Source: Neorhizobium galegae bv. officinalis (GTDB lineage Bacteria > Pseudomonadota > Alphaproteobacteria > Rhizobiales > Rhizobiaceae). From it: a stretch of 64,000 nucleotides of DNA. Shown here piece after piece: positions 27,770 through 36,740 of this stretch. The stretch spans positions 124,001 to 188,000 of the forward strand of contig CCRI01000002.1 in the NCBI GenBank assembly GCA_000985875.1, given 5' to 3'. The stretch's first letter is position 1, and the number at the start of each line of letters is the position of its first letter. The notes under the pieces are model-generated. The model made no database searches. It worked only from the letters and a program-made list of their open reading frames with translations, and was not told where the DNA came from. The translations under genes and the position numbers were made by a program.

Positions 27770-28549
27770 TCAAGAGATCTGTCCGAGGAAGATCTTCAGA
27801 CGCTCGTTCTTGGGGTTGCCGAAGAATTCGTCCGGCGCCGCCGTTTCGAGGATTTCGCCGCGGTCCATGAAGATCACCCGGTCGGCGACCTGACGGGCAA
27901 AGCCCATTTCATGGGTGACGCAGAGCATGGTCATGCCCTCCTTGGCGAGGTCGATCATTGTGTCGAGCACTTCCTTGACCATTTCCGGGTCGAGCGCCGA
28001 GGTCGGCTCGTCGAACAGCATGATCTTCGGGTTCATGCAGAGCGCCCGGGCGATCGCCACGCGCTGCTGCTGACCGCCGGAAAGCTGGGCTGGATATTTT
28101 TCGGCCTGTTCGGGAATACGCACCCGCTCCAGGTATTTGCGTGCGGTCTTTTCGGCTTCGACCTTGGAAATGCCGCGCACCTTCATCGGCGCCAGCGTGC
28201 AGTTCTCCAGAACCGTCATATGCGGGAAGAGGTTGAACTGCTGGAAGACCATGCCGGTCTCCTGGCGGACGATGTCGACATTCTTGCCGCCTGCAGTGAG
28301 ATCGTGGCCGTCGACCACGATTTTGCCCTTCTGGATCGTCTCCAGCTGGTTGATGCAGCGGATCAGCGTCGACTTGCCGGAGCCGGACGGGCCGCAGATG
28401 ACGATCCGCTCCCCACGGTTAACCGACAGCTCGACGTCCTTCAGCGCGTGAAACCCGCCATACCACTTGTTGACGCCTTCCATCCTGACGGCGAGTTCGG
28501 AAGTTCCTCGCGTGGCCGCGGCCGATGCGTTTGCGTTCACCTCAGTCAT
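27770..28549 (-). CDS. Polar amino-acid-type ABC ATPase
   Basis: The 259-aa subunit has Walker [19 protein letters not shown], the [17 protein letters not shown]-loop, signature [15 protein letters not shown] and Walker [16 protein letters not shown]. These are typical of GlnQ/HisP-type importers. I used the ATG at 28549, which has GGGAG upstream; the longer frame from 28630 would overlap the binding-protein gene end and adds a non-conserved basic tail. Confidence 0.9.
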   Translation of the reverse strand: MTEVNANASAAATRGTSELAVRMEGVNKWYGGFHALKDVELSVNRGERIVICGPSGSGKSTLIRCINQLETIQKGKIVVDGHDLTAGGKNVDIVRQETGMVFQQFNLFPHMTVLENCTLAPMKVRGISKVEAEKTARKYLERVRIPEQAEKYPAQLSGGQQQRVAIARALCMNPKIMLFDEPTSALDPEMVKEVLDTMIDLAKEGMTMLCVTHEMGFARQVADRVIFMDRGEILETAAPDEFFGNPKNERLKIFLGQIS

Positions 28550-28584
28550 TGCGAGGAACTCCCTTTCGATAGTCAGTTCTGGTC

Positions 28585-29385
28585 TTACTTGGCGTTGGCG
28601 ACGAAGTCCGGCAGCGGAGCGCCGAGCCACTTTTCATGGATCTTGCCGAGTTCGCCACTAGCCTTGACCTTGGCGATGAAGGCGTTGACTGCCGTCAGAA
28701 GCTCGGTCGAACCCTTGCGGACGGCGATGCCCTGAACCTGCTGGCTGAGCTGCAGCTTCTGGGTGAAGCGGCCGGGAGCCGCCTTTTCGATCTGGGCGGC
28801 GACGACGTTGGAGACGCCGATCAGCTGGACCTGGCCGGACAGCAGGGCCTGAACGGCGCTGGCATCGTCGTCGAAACGCTGGATCTTGGCATCCTTCGGA
28901 GCGACCTTGGTGACGCCGGTATCCTGGGTCGAGGCCCGAGCGACGCCGATCGTCTTGCCGGACAAGTCCTCCGGCTTGGAGACCTCAGTTGCCTTGGCGC
29001 CGAAGACGCCGATCGAGATGCCGGCATAGGGCTGCGAGAAGTCGACGCTCTTGGCGCGTTCTTCCGTGATGCCGAGCGAGGCGACAAGCAGGTCGACCTG
29101 GTTGCTCTGCAGGTAGGGGATGCGGTTCGGGCCGGTGACCGGAACGATCTGCACCTTCACGCCGAATTCCTTGGCGAGCAGTTTGGCAACGTCGGCGTCA
29201 TAACCGTCCGGCTCGTTCGACGTGTTCATGATGCCGAAGGGCGGGAAATCGACCAGCATGCCGATCTTGACGGTGCCTGCGGACTTGATGCTTTCGACGG
29301 TCTGCGCCGATGCGGTGGAGGCGCCTGCGCCCATCATCAGGCCTGCGCCGATGACGGCGATAACCATGCGTCTAGAAATGTTCAT
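28585..29385 (-). CDS. Polar amino-acid-type ABC substrate-binding protein
   Basis: The 266-aa product has a signal peptide with cleavage near ASTASAQTV. The mature part is a family-3 binding protein: [34 protein letters not shown] and [20 protein letters not shown]. It captures an amino acid or a similar small compound in the periplasm. GGGTAGGA is 4 bases from the ATG. The ligand cannot be named. Confidence 0.9.
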   Translation of the reverse strand: MNISRRMVIAVIGAGLMMGAGASTASAQTVESIKSAGTVKIGMLVDFPPFGIMNTSNEPDGYDADVAKLLAKEFGVKVQIVPVTGPNRIPYLQSNQVDLLVASLGITEERAKSVDFSQPYAGISIGVFGAKATEVSKPEDLSGKTIGVARASTQDTGVTKVAPKDAKIQRFDDDASAVQALLSGQVQLIGVSNVVAAQIEKAAPGRFTQKLQLSQQVQGIAVRKGSTELLTAVNAFIAKVKASGELGKIHEKWLGAPLPDFVANAK

Positions 29386-29436
29386 TTTCCTACCCTTTTC
29401 TGTTGCACCGGTTTCCTCCCTCCGGCTCGGGTCCCG

Positions 29437-30099
29437 TCAACGTGCCGTTGCGCGGGAGAATCTGAGTTCCATGCGTCGCGCCAGCACCGAAAGCGGCCAG
29501 CACAGGACGAAATAGACCGCCGCCACCGTGCCGAACACCATGAACGGGCTGAATGTCGCGTTGTTGATGATCTGGCCCTGACGGGTGAGCTCGGTAAAAC
29601 CGATGATCGCCGCAAGCGAAGTGCCCTTGATCAGCTGCACCAGGAAGCCGACCGTCGGCGCCACCGCGATCTTTAAGGCCTGCGGCAGGACGATGTAGCG
29701 CATCCGGTTGTAATAGCGCAGGCCGAGCGCGGTCGCGGCCTCCCGCTGGCCGGGAGGCACCGCCTCGATGCAGCCGCGCCAGATTTCGCCGAGGAAGGCG
29801 CTCGCATGCAGCGTGAGGGCCACGGTTGCCGCAAGCCACGGATTGATGGCGAAACCGAGAATGTTCATGCCGAAGAACACCAGGAAGAGCTGCATGAGCA
29901 GCGGCGTTCCCTGGAAGACGCGGATGAAGCCGGTGGCGATCAGCCGCGGCCATTTCGCATCCGAGACACGCAGCAGCGCGATCAGCAGGCCGCCGATGCC
30001 GCCGCCGGCAAAGGCGATCGCCGACAGCGCGATCGTCCACTGCGCGGCAAGCACGATGATCCAGAATTCGTTGATGCCGAAAGGTCTGATCAGTGGCAT
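29437..30099 (-). CDS. Polar amino-acid-type ABC permease
   Basis: The 220-aa HisMQ-type permease has IRVFQGTPLLMQLFLVFFG, the contact loop REAATALGLRYYNRMRYIVL and about five spans. GGAG lies 7 bases before the ATG. It is 10 bases downstream of the second permease, with which it should form the heterodimeric channel. Confidence 0.88.
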   Translation of the reverse strand: MPLIRPFGINEFWIIVLAAQWTIALSAIAFAGGGIGGLLIALLRVSDAKWPRLIATGFIRVFQGTPLLMQLFLVFFGMNILGFAINPWLAATVALTLHASAFLGEIWRGCIEAVPPGQREAATALGLRYYNRMRYIVLPQALKIAVAPTVGFLVQLIKGTSLAAIIGFTELTRQGQIINNATFSPFMVFGTVAAVYFVLCWPLSVLARRMELRFSRATAR

Positions 30100-30109
30100 T
30101 GCCAGGCTC

Positions 30110-30778
30110 CTATCGGCTCAGCGGATATTTGAAGGCGGCCTTCTCGATCGCTGAGAAGATCGTCGAGAAACCGACCGACATGACGAGATACATGATCGTG
30201 ATGACGATATAGACCTCGAAGCTTGCGAAGGTTTGCGACTGCAGATTGTTGCCGGCAGCGGCAAGGTCGTCGGCCGAGATCGCCGAGACGACGCTCGAGG
30301 TCAGCATCAGGTAGATGAACTGGCTGGTCAGCGACGGATAGACGGTCCTGAGCGCCGGCTTCATGATGATATAGCGGAAGACCTGCAGCTTCGAGAGGCC
30401 GAGCGCCGTTCCGGCCTCGATCTGCCCCTTCTGGATCGACTCGATGCCGGCTCGGATGATTTCCGTACCGTAGGCACCGAAATTGACGACCAGCGCCACG
30501 AGCGCTGCACTGTTCGGCGTCAGGAAAATCCCGAGCGACGGCAGGCCGAAGAAGATGAAGAAGATCTGCACCAGGAACGGCGTGTTGCGGATGATCTCGA
30601 TATAGGCGTCGATGATCCAGCGCAGCGGTGCAATACCCGAGGTCTTGCCAGCGGCGCAGGCGATCGAGACGATCAGGCCGATGATCATCGCCGCCACGGA
30701 AAGCTGGATCGTCAGCCAGGCGCCGAGCAGAAGCTGGTCGAAACCCGCAAACACGGGCTCGAAATTGAAATTGTACAA
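30110..30778 (-). CDS. Polar amino-acid-type ABC permease, first gene of operon
   Basis: The 222-aa HisMQ-type permease has IEIIRNTPFLVQIFFIFFG and the contact loop QIEAGTALGLSKLQVFRYII. I place the start at TTG 30778 because GGGGAGG is 7 bases upstream and the N-terminus then reads (M)YNFNFEPVF, a common beginning for such permeases. A GTG twelve codons earlier would bury the SD inside the gene. The palindrome at 30835-30850 lies 57 bases upstream. Confidence 0.83.
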   Translation of the reverse strand: MYNFNFEPVFAGFDQLLLGAWLTIQLSVAAMIIGLIVSIACAAGKTSGIAPLRWIIDAYIEIIRNTPFLVQIFFIFFGLPSLGIFLTPNSAALVALVVNFGAYGTEIIRAGIESIQKGQIEAGTALGLSKLQVFRYIIMKPALRTVYPSLTSQFIYLMLTSSVVSAISADDLAAAGNNLQSQTFASFEVYIVITIMYLVMSVGFSTIFSAIEKAAFKYPLSR

Positions 30779-30834
30779 CTTGGGACCTCCCCAATGATGT
30801 CGAAAGAACGCCACTCCTCTGCGGCGCCTTCGCG

Positions 30835-30850
30835 TTTAGATCGATCTAAA
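30835..30850. promoter_or_regulatory. Perfect 16-bp palindrome, likely LacI-family operator
   Basis: TTTAGATCGATCTAAA is a perfect palindrome with the central CG typical of LacI/GalR operators. It lies 57 bases before the permease start and 43 bases after the stop of the LacI gene at 30893-31924. Repression of the amino-acid ABC operon by that regulator is the simplest reading. Confidence 0.65.
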
Positions 30851-30892
30851 AGCTTTTGGTCCGGACGTCAACCGGAAGCTGGCTGATTATGA

Positions 30893-31924
30893 TCAGGCCG
30901 AAATAGCGATCGGCCCGCAGGATTGGCGAATATGCAAAATCGTTTCATTGACGACCCTTCGGGCCGGGCGAAGTGGATCGGTCAGCCGGTCGAGGAGAAG
31001 CCTGGCGGCATTCGCACCGATGGTCACCGGTGCGGTGGACACGGAGGTGAGCCTCGGCCGCATCGCCTCTGCGTCGGTCACGTCGTCGAAACCGATCAAC
31101 GAAAAATTCTCGCCGACTTTCAGGCCCCGGTCGTAGAGGCCGGCCGAAAGGCCGAGCGCGATCACGTCGTTGAAGCAGATCACCGCCGTCGGCTGTTTCC
31201 CCTCGCTAAAGAGCAGATGCGCCGCATCGGCGATCTCGCCGATCTGGTTCGGCAGACGCACGATCATGTTCGGATCGAGCCCGCGCGACTGCATGGCATC
31301 GCAAAATCCCTCGACCCGTTCGCGATAGGCGGAATGGATCGGCCCGTGGACGGCAAAAGCAATCGTCCGGTGGCCGAGCGAGGCCAGATAATCCACCGCC
31401 TGGCGCATGCCGGCCGCATAATCGGAACCGGCATAATCGACTTCCTCGGAAATCTGGCGGAGCACCTGCACCAGGGGCAGGTCCCATTCGGTGATTTGGT
31501 GAAGGAATGCAGGTTCGGTACCGGCCGCCGGGCAGACGATAACGCCGTCGACGCCGTGCTCGCGCATGCGGCGCATCACCATGTCCTGGCGTTCGACCAG
31601 ATCGCCGCTATTGGCAAGAATCACCACCATGCCGGCCGAATCGATGACCGCCTCGATGCCGGAGAGCAGTTCGGCGAAGAACGGGTTCGTCAGATTGGGC
31701 ACTATGACGCCGACGGTATGGCTGCGCTCGGCCCTGAGCCGCGCAGCCCCCATATTGTAGACATAGCCGAGCTCGCGCATCGCCTCCTCGACCCGCGCCC
31801 GCGTCTCTGTGCCGACCAGCGGGCTTTTCCGGATGACGAGCGAAGCGGTGGCGCGGGACACATTGGCGCGCCGCGCTACATCGAGAAGCGTCACACGGCT
31901 TTTCTTTTTGTCTTCGAATGGCAT
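30893..31924 (-). CDS. LacI-family regulator of the adjacent amino-acid ABC operon
   Basis: The 343-aa product has the LacI DNA-binding domain (VTLLDVARRANVSRATASLVI with hinge ERSHTVGVIVPNLTNPFFAEL) and a periplasmic-binding-protein-like effector domain ending PVTIGANAARLLLDRL. It lies directly upstream of, and parallel to, the ABC and dehydrogenase operon. The start is ATG 31924; a GTG three codons earlier is possible. The SD is weak. The foldback sequence at 31983-32123 is in its upstream region. Confidence 0.88.
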   Translation of the reverse strand: MPFEDKKKSRVTLLDVARRANVSRATASLVIRKSPLVGTETRARVEEAMRELGYVYNMGAARLRAERSHTVGVIVPNLTNPFFAELLSGIEAVIDSAGMVVILANSGDLVERQDMVMRRMREHGVDGVIVCPAAGTEPAFLHQITEWDLPLVQVLRQISEEVDYAGSDYAAGMRQAVDYLASLGHRTIAFAVHGPIHSAYRERVEGFCDAMQSRGLDPNMIVRLPNQIGEIADAAHLLFSEGKQPTAVICFNDVIALGLSAGLYDRGLKVGENFSLIGFDDVTDAEAMRPRLTSVSTAPVTIGANAARLLLDRLTDPLRPARRVVNETILHIRQSCGPIAISA

Positions 31925-31982
31925 GAATATCACTTAGCAGAGGTGAAATCCGAATACCAGTGAACGGCATACATAATGAAAA

Positions 31983-32123
31983 CAATAGGTTGGCCATGGG
32001 ATCCGAGGCCTTCATTTTGCATTGCCGACCCATGCTGCTGAACAACGTTGGTGAACGTCGCCTTTTGGCCTGAAGCATGGGTCGGTATGACGAACTGGTT
32101 CGTCCCGGCAGTCAAACCTATTG
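31983..32123. repeat. Co-centred nested inverted repeats, foldback or MITE-like
   Basis: The outer arms CAATAGGTT (31983-31991) and AACCTATTG (32115-32123) and the inner arms CCGACCCATGCT (32025-32036) and AGCATGGGTCGG (32074-32085) share a centre near 32054. The spacers between them also align partly when one side is reverse complemented. No ORF of note lies inside. It could be a decayed miniature inverted-repeat element or a structured RNA. Confidence 0.55.
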
Positions 32124-32181
32124 CTGGATACTTCCGGCTTGGTGAATGGGAGATAGGCCGCCAAGTTGCCCCGCGCGTACC

Positions 32182-32999
32182 CTACCGCTTTCTGCCACGG
32201 ATTGCCCATGCTCTCTTATTGAGCTGGATGGATCCGTCCTCTGCTGTCGGTAAACCTTGCCGGAGCTTTTCCCGCAATTTTTCTCGTTCGGTCGTCTTGA
32301 GGTTGACGAAGTAACCGGGTGCAGGGCCGGCACCCAGCGTGAATGGATGCCAGAAGTCGTCGAAATTTTGGAAGCGTGTGGGCGCTTCGATCTTCATCGT
32401 CTTCACGTGAGAAAACCCGGCTCGGTGAGCGAGATCGGCTAGTCCCCAACCAGTACAGAAGCGGAAGCGTCGATCTTCGGTAAGGTCGCGTGCGCCTGGG
32501 TCCAGTTCTGTCGCAGCCGTCCAGAAGGCGCGCTGAATTCCACTCTACCGCGTGGATAATCCCAGACGTAGAAGGCTATAGTGGCTTTGGTGCGGGCGGT
32601 CCTCCGCATTTCCAGTAGCGCCTTTTCGCTGTGTGGTATGTAGTTTAATGCCAGACCTGAGACGACCATGTCCCTGGTGCCGATGGAATTGACAGGGCCT
32701 CGCCCTTGCCGATTTGAAACTCCACGCGCGGATCGGCGACGCTCGAGCGAGCCTTCTCCAGAAACCCTTCGGACGGATCGACAGCGATGAGGGATTTCGG
32801 ATGGATGTCGGAAAGGATGCAAGCGCTCAACGCGCCTGTCCCACAGTCGATCTGCAGCCAATCAAGATTATCGTCGGGTTCAAGCCACTCGAGGAAGCGC
32901 GGCGCAATCTGCCTACTCAAACGCCCCATGTAGACGCCCCATGTAGATTTTGTAACTGTCTCCCGCTTGCCATGCGTCGTGACGTGAAGCGCCTGCCAT
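32182..32999 (-). pseudogene. Class I SAM-dependent methyltransferase, frameshifted
   Basis: Three frames together give one methyltransferase. The original start reads MAGASRHDAWQAGDSYKIYM, with GGGGGG upstream. A 13-bp tandem duplication at 32921-32946 then breaks the frame. Next come LDWLQIDCGTGALSACIL (SAM motif I) and IAVDPSEGFLEKAR. A one-base loss near 32672 precedes DMVVSGLALNYIPHSEKAL, and another near 32545 precedes QRAFWTAATELDPGARDL. The rest continues to APTRFQNFDDFWHPFTLGAG and AWAIRGRKR. Undoing the three changes gives about 268 aa, the family's normal length. The substrate is unknown. Confidence 0.85.
32921..32946. repeat. 13-bp perfect tandem duplication
   Basis: ACGCCCCATGTAG occurs twice in a row. 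The length is not a multiple of three and it lies inside the methyltransferase reading frame, so it causes the first frameshift. Removing one copy restores DAWQAGDSYKIYMGRLSR in one frame. Confidence 0.95.
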
Positions 33000-33266
33000 C
33001 GTGCCCCCCAATCGACTTTGAATGTCCGCTTATTCATATCATTCCGGGGTGAAAGTTGCACTTTGCGTTACGAGGGTCACAAGCGGCGCAAAGCCGTTAG
33101 TTCGACGTAAATCGAGGGTTTTGCCGTTAGCCACCCAGGGGGAGCCTTGAGACCCGATGTTACACGCACGCCATGGTCGGCTTTTCTCACCGTTCTTTCT
33201 TTTGCTTCCGGCGTCGCACAGCGGACAAGCCCGAAAGCGCTACCTTGCAAGGATATGAGAACGAAC

Positions 33267-33278
33267 ATATTATAATAT
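33267..33278 (+). promoter_or_regulatory. vapBC promoter palindrome with TATAAT
   Basis: ATATTATAATAT is a perfect 12-bp palindrome containing TATAAT (33271-33276), 21 bases before the vapB start. It suits a -10 element overlapped by an antitoxin operator, the usual autoregulation of such pairs. No convincing -35 is placed at the right distance. Confidence 0.5.
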
Positions 33279-33298
33279 TCTCGGGAGGATATGCTGAG

Positions 33299-33538
33299 AT
33301 GCCGCTCTACATCAAAGATCCAGAAGTCGACAAGCTCACGGAGGAGCTTGTAGGCCTCATCAAGACGTCCAAGGTTGACGCCGTGAAGATGGCGTTGAAG
33401 CACGAGATCGCCAGCCGTAAAGGCAGCTTGCCCATTCGTGACCGGTTGGCAAAATCTCTGGCGATGGCCCGCGCTGCGGGGCCATTCGCACCCGGCGACC
33501 ACAAGCGCGAGACCGACGAAATGTGGGACGAAGACTGA
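33299..33538 (+). CDS. vapB: VapB-type antitoxin
   Basis: The 79-aa product starts MPLYIKDPEVDKLTEELVGL and has KVDAVKMALKHEIASRK, the ribbon-helix-helix pattern of PSK/Rv0623-type VapB antitoxins. The acidic tail (KRETDEMWDED) would neutralise the toxin. GGGAGG is 10 bases upstream. It should bind VapC and repress its own promoter. Its stop overlaps the vapC start as TGATG. The frame extends upstream to 33173, but that part has no SD. Confidence 0.87.
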   Translation: MPLYIKDPEVDKLTEELVGLIKTSKVDAVKMALKHEIASRKGSLPIRDRLAKSLAMARAAGPFAPGDHKRETDEMWDED

Positions 33539-33972
33539 TGCTGTTCATCGACGCATCCGTGATCGTGGCTATCCTTGCTGAAGAGCCGGACCGTGATGAG
33601 TTGCTGGACCGTATCGGCCAGGATCCTGGCCCGTTTTACGTGTCATCTGTGGTGCGAATGGAGGCCTCGCTTTCGCTGACACGCCGCAAGGCTGGGGCAA
33701 CTGGCGGCGAGAAGCCCGCCACCCCGGAAATGCTGGTGGAGGCTCGCCGTCTGGTCGACCAGTTCATTGCCGATCTGGAGGCCCGCGACATCATGATCAG
33801 CGGAGACGTGGGGACAAAGGCCTTGGACGCCGCCCAGGACTTTGGCAAGATCGTCAACCACCCTGCAAAGCTCAATATGGGCGATTGCTTCTCCTATGCC
33901 TGCGCAAGAGCTTACAGGACCAAGGTTGCCTATAAGGGCAACGACTTCGCCTTGACCGATATCGGCTGGTGA
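33538..33972 (+). CDS. vapC: VapC-type PIN-domain toxin
   Basis: The 144-aa PIN-domain RNase begins MLFIDASVIVAILAEEP. The acidic residues expected for metal-dependent cleavage are visible: Asp in FIDAS, Glu in VRMEASLSL, Asp in NMGDCFSYACA and Asp in GNDFALTDIGW. The start overlaps the antitoxin stop. The pair sits beside a methyltransferase pseudogene, in keeping with an accessory patch. Confidence 0.9.
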   Translation: MLFIDASVIVAILAEEPDRDELLDRIGQDPGPFYVSSVVRMEASLSLTRRKAGATGGEKPATPEMLVEARRLVDQFIADLEARDIMISGDVGTKALDAAQDFGKIVNHPAKLNMGDCFSYACARAYRTKVAYKGNDFALTDIGW

Positions 33973-34163
33973 AGCCAAGCGGTCGGGCGCCGCGCGGCGG
34001 GGGCGGCCAGGCCTGATGCGCTCTGATGTGATGCCGGGACCAAACAGCTAGCCACCAGACCGACAGTTTCGACAGATTGTAGAGCGTTTGGGCTGGCGAA
34101 GGGGAGCCGGTTGTCGCTGAGGATCTCCTATGTCCCCGTCGAGGCCTCTGCCATCGACCGGCC

Positions 34164-34988
34164 CTACCGCACGGAAGCCAGCAGGCCTTCCATCTCCATC
34201 AGGAAGGCGAATTCGCCGGCCAGCCCGGGCGAACAGGCGACCACCGGCCCGCCCCGCGAGAGCAGTTCATCGAGCGGCGGCACGGCGATCGTCGCACCGG
34301 CTTCCGAGGCGATCAGGACGCCGGCGAGCATGTCCCACGAGGAAAGGTGCCGTTCGTAATAGAGATCGGACACACCCTCGGCGACGCGGATGAGGCCGAT
34401 GGCAGCAGCCCCCATGCGGCGGTAGTCGATGCCGCGCTCGTAAAGCCTGCGCGAGATGGTGATGTAATCCTCGAAATCGGTGCGACGCGAATGGCCGAGA
34501 ATGGCGATCGCGTGGTTGGGGTCGCTGGTCCTGGCCGCTGCGACCGGCTTGCCTTCCTTGAAGGCCCCCTCACCCCGGATTGCGTGGAAAACCCGGTCCT
34601 GCGCCGCGTCGTAGATCACGCCAACCAGGATTTCGCCCCCGGAGACGAAGGCGATCGAAACACCCCAATGACGAAAGCCGCGGATAAAATTGGTGGTGCC
34701 GTCGATCGGGTCCACCACCCAGGTGCCCCGCTGTCCGGAATGTCCACCACCTTCCTCGCCCATGAAGGAATCCTCGGGGAATTCGCCGAGCAGCACCGCG
34801 CGGATCGCTTCTTCCGCCCGCTTGTCGGCGACGGTGACGAAATCCTGCAGGCCCTTGTTCTCGACACCGAGCGTTTCGGGAAGCGCTTCGGCGCGGAAGG
34901 CGGCCGCTTCCATGCCGACCCGGCGGGCGACCTCGATTGCGATCTTTTCGCGGGATTGCAGGGAGGAGAGATCGAATGCAGATGCCAT
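34164..34988 (-). CDS. Inositol-monophosphatase-family phosphatase
   Basis: The 274-aa enzyme has the family's metal motifs: FMGEEGGG, WVVDPIDGTTNFIRGF and, near the end, SSWDMLAGVLIASEAGA. It hydrolyses a sugar or inositol phosphate with Mg2+ in the cytoplasm. AAGAAG precedes the ATG, which directly follows the stop of the fused phosphodiesterase-LacI gene (TAAATG). As the last gene of an ABC operon with a phosphodiesterase, it probably removes the phosphate left after diester cleavage. Confidence 0.88.
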   Translation of the reverse strand: MASAFDLSSLQSREKIAIEVARRVGMEAAAFRAEALPETLGVENKGLQDFVTVADKRAEEAIRAVLLGEFPEDSFMGEEGGGHSGQRGTWVVDPIDGTTNFIRGFRHWGVSIAFVSGGEILVGVIYDAAQDRVFHAIRGEGAFKEGKPVAAARTSDPNHAIAILGHSRRTDFEDYITISRRLYERGIDYRRMGAAAIGLIRVAEGVSDLYYERHLSSWDMLAGVLIASEAGATIAVPPLDELLSRGGPVVACSPGLAGEFAFLMEMEGLLASVR

Positions 34989-35978
34989 TTATGCACTTCT
35001 TCTTTTGATCAGCGTCACCGGCGTGAATTCCACCCGCGCGACAGCGTCCGGTTCGGACATGCGGCTGGTCAGGAGATCGATCACCTGTTCCGCCTGTACG
35101 TCGCAGGGCTGTACGAATGTGGTGAGGTCATAGGCCGACCAGCTTGCCTGAGGAATGTCGTCATGGCCGATCACCTTGACAGAGCCGTAGCTCCGGCCGG
35201 CCTTGGCGAGCCCGTCGAGGACACCGCAGGCCATGTAGTCGTTGACCGAAAACACCCCGTCTATGCCCAGGTCGATCAGCGCCTGCGCCGCCTCTTGGCC
35301 GTGGGCATAGTCGTTGATGGCGACCGGGATCAGCGGCGCATCGAGCCCGAGCATCTGGCAGCGGCTCTGAAAAGCCTCGGCGCGGCGGCGCGAGGAATAG
35401 GAAACAGTCGTGCCGGCGATGACCCCGAGCTTCTTGGCACCCGCCTCGAGGAGATGGTCGACCGCGGTGTAACCCGACATCCGGTCATCGGAAACTACCC
35501 GATCGACAAAGGGGAAGTCCTCGCCCTTGTTGACCAGCACGATCGGCACGCCCTCGACTGCGCATTCCTCGAAAATATGCGAGGGCGGCGCATCCGAGGT
35601 GATGATGACGCCGGAAACGGCATAATGCAGCAGCTGGCCGATGACGGTGGCGCTGTCCGCTTCCTTGGAAGTCGGCAGCAATATCGGCCGGTAATTGCGG
35701 GCGATCAGCGCGCGGGCCAGGTTTTCGAGTTGCTGGGTGCGGAACGGATTGTCGAGGCCGGCGGCGACCAGACCGACGAAATCGGAACGCTTGTTGGTGA
35801 GGCTGCGGGCGAGATAGTTGACCCGGTAACCGAGCTCCTTGGCAGCCTGATACACTTTCTGCCGGGTTTTTTCCGAAACGCTGGCATCCGGGGTAAAGGC
35901 GCGCGACACGGCGGCGCGGGAGACACCTGCTGCACGGGCCACATCGAACGAGGTGACGCGGCGGGTCTCGCGGGACAT
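34989..35978 (-). other. LacI module with its own internal start
   Basis: From ATG 35978 the frame encodes a complete 329-aa LacI-family repressor, MSRETRRVTSFDVARAAGV onward, with AAGGAA 9 bases upstream. Separate translation from here would give a free regulator even if the upstream phosphodiesterase reads into it. It most likely controls the 34164-41418 operon. Confidence 0.6.
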
Positions 35979-36740
35979 GCCGTTCGTTTCCTTCGGCCGC
36001 ATCAGGTCCGGCAGGTCGGTGCAGATGCCGAGCACAGGCAGCGCCATGATGTCTTTGAGCACATCCGGCCGCTCCTCGTGCCAGAGCACGATTTCCCGGC
36101 CACCGGCGAAAGCCCTGTCGAGCAGTTCCTCGGTGACGAATTCCTGCGGTGTGTCGCTCGCCTTTTCCCAGCAGAGATGCAGGATGTCGGCGCCAGCCGC
36201 CTCGCCTGCCGCATGCGGATCGTGGCCGACGCGGATCAGCACGGAAAGCGGATAGTCGCAGCCCATGTCACGCAGCTCGCGCACCTGAGCAATATCGAAG
36301 GAACCGAGACAAGCGAAGCGCTGGTCCATGTCCTTCAGGTACTGCCAGCAGAGCGAGCCGGTGCCCGGCCGCTTCAGCTCGACGTAAAGGCCGCAGCCGG
36401 TCTCACGGCCGAGTGCGGCGACTTCCGCAAAGCTCGGTACGTCCGGTATTGCCGCCCGCAGCTCCGCAAACGTCATCTGCGAGACGTAGAGGTCCCGCTG
36501 AAAGACACGTTGGAGGTGATCGTCATGGGAAACGACGACCACGCCGTCCGAGGTCATCTGGGTGTCGAGTTCCCACATTTCGGAGCCGAGTTCGGCGGCA
36601 CGGCGAAAGGCGCTGAGGGTGTTTTCCCGCTCATGGCCGCTCGCGCCACGATGGCCGATGCAGAACGGCAGCCGGCCCTTGTTTTCCGGCCAGCCGTATT
36701 TCTGGAAGAAGGGGGAAAAGTCGCGCATCGAAGCCTCCAT
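34989..36740 (-). CDS. Glycerophosphodiester phosphodiesterase fused in frame to a LacI-type regulator
   Basis: One 583-aa frame covers two normally separate proteins. Residues 5-250 are a GDPD-type TIM barrel: CIGHRGASGHERENTLSAF, WELDTQMTSDGVVVVSHDD and YVELKRPGTG, with the HRG, E-x-D and HD catalytic elements present. Residues 255-583 are a full LacI repressor: VTSFDVARAAGVSRAAVSRAF, then an effector domain with VIGHDDIPQASWSAYDLTTF. No stop separates them. LacI has its own ATG at 35978. The GDPD start overlaps the ATPase stop (TGATG); ATG 36728, with GGAGG, is an alternative. A lost stop codon or a sequencing error could explain the fusion. Confidence 0.8.
   Translation of the reverse strand: MEASMRDFSPFFQKYGWPENKGRLPFCIGHRGASGHERENTLSAFRRAAELGSEMWELDTQMTSDGVVVVSHDDHLQRVFQRDLYVSQMTFAELRAAIPDVPSFAEVAALGRETGCGLYVELKRPGTGSLCWQYLKDMDQRFACLGSFDIAQVRELRDMGCDYPLSVLIRVGHDPHAAGEAAGADILHLCWEKASDTPQEFVTEELLDRAFAGGREIVLWHEERPDVLKDIMALPVLGICTDLPDLMRPKETNGMSRETRRVTSFDVARAAGVSRAAVSRAFTPDASVSEKTRQKVYQAAKELGYRVNYLARSLTNKRSDFVGLVAAGLDNPFRTQQLENLARALIARNYRPILLPTSKEADSATVIGQLLHYAVSGVIITSDAPPSHIFEECAVEGVPIVLVNKGEDFPFVDRVVSDDRMSGYTAVDHLLEAGAKKLGVIAGTTVSYSSRRRAEAFQSRCQMLGLDAPLIPVAINDYAHGQEAAQALIDLGIDGVFSVNDYMACGVLDGLAKAGRSYGSVKVIGHDDIPQASWSAYDLTTFVQPCDVQAEQVIDLLTSRMSEPDAVARVEFTPVTLIKRRSA

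Noticed and set aside
33077..33502. 141-codon minus-strand frame over vapB
   Set aside because: Antisense to a well-supported antitoxin gene, without motifs of its own.
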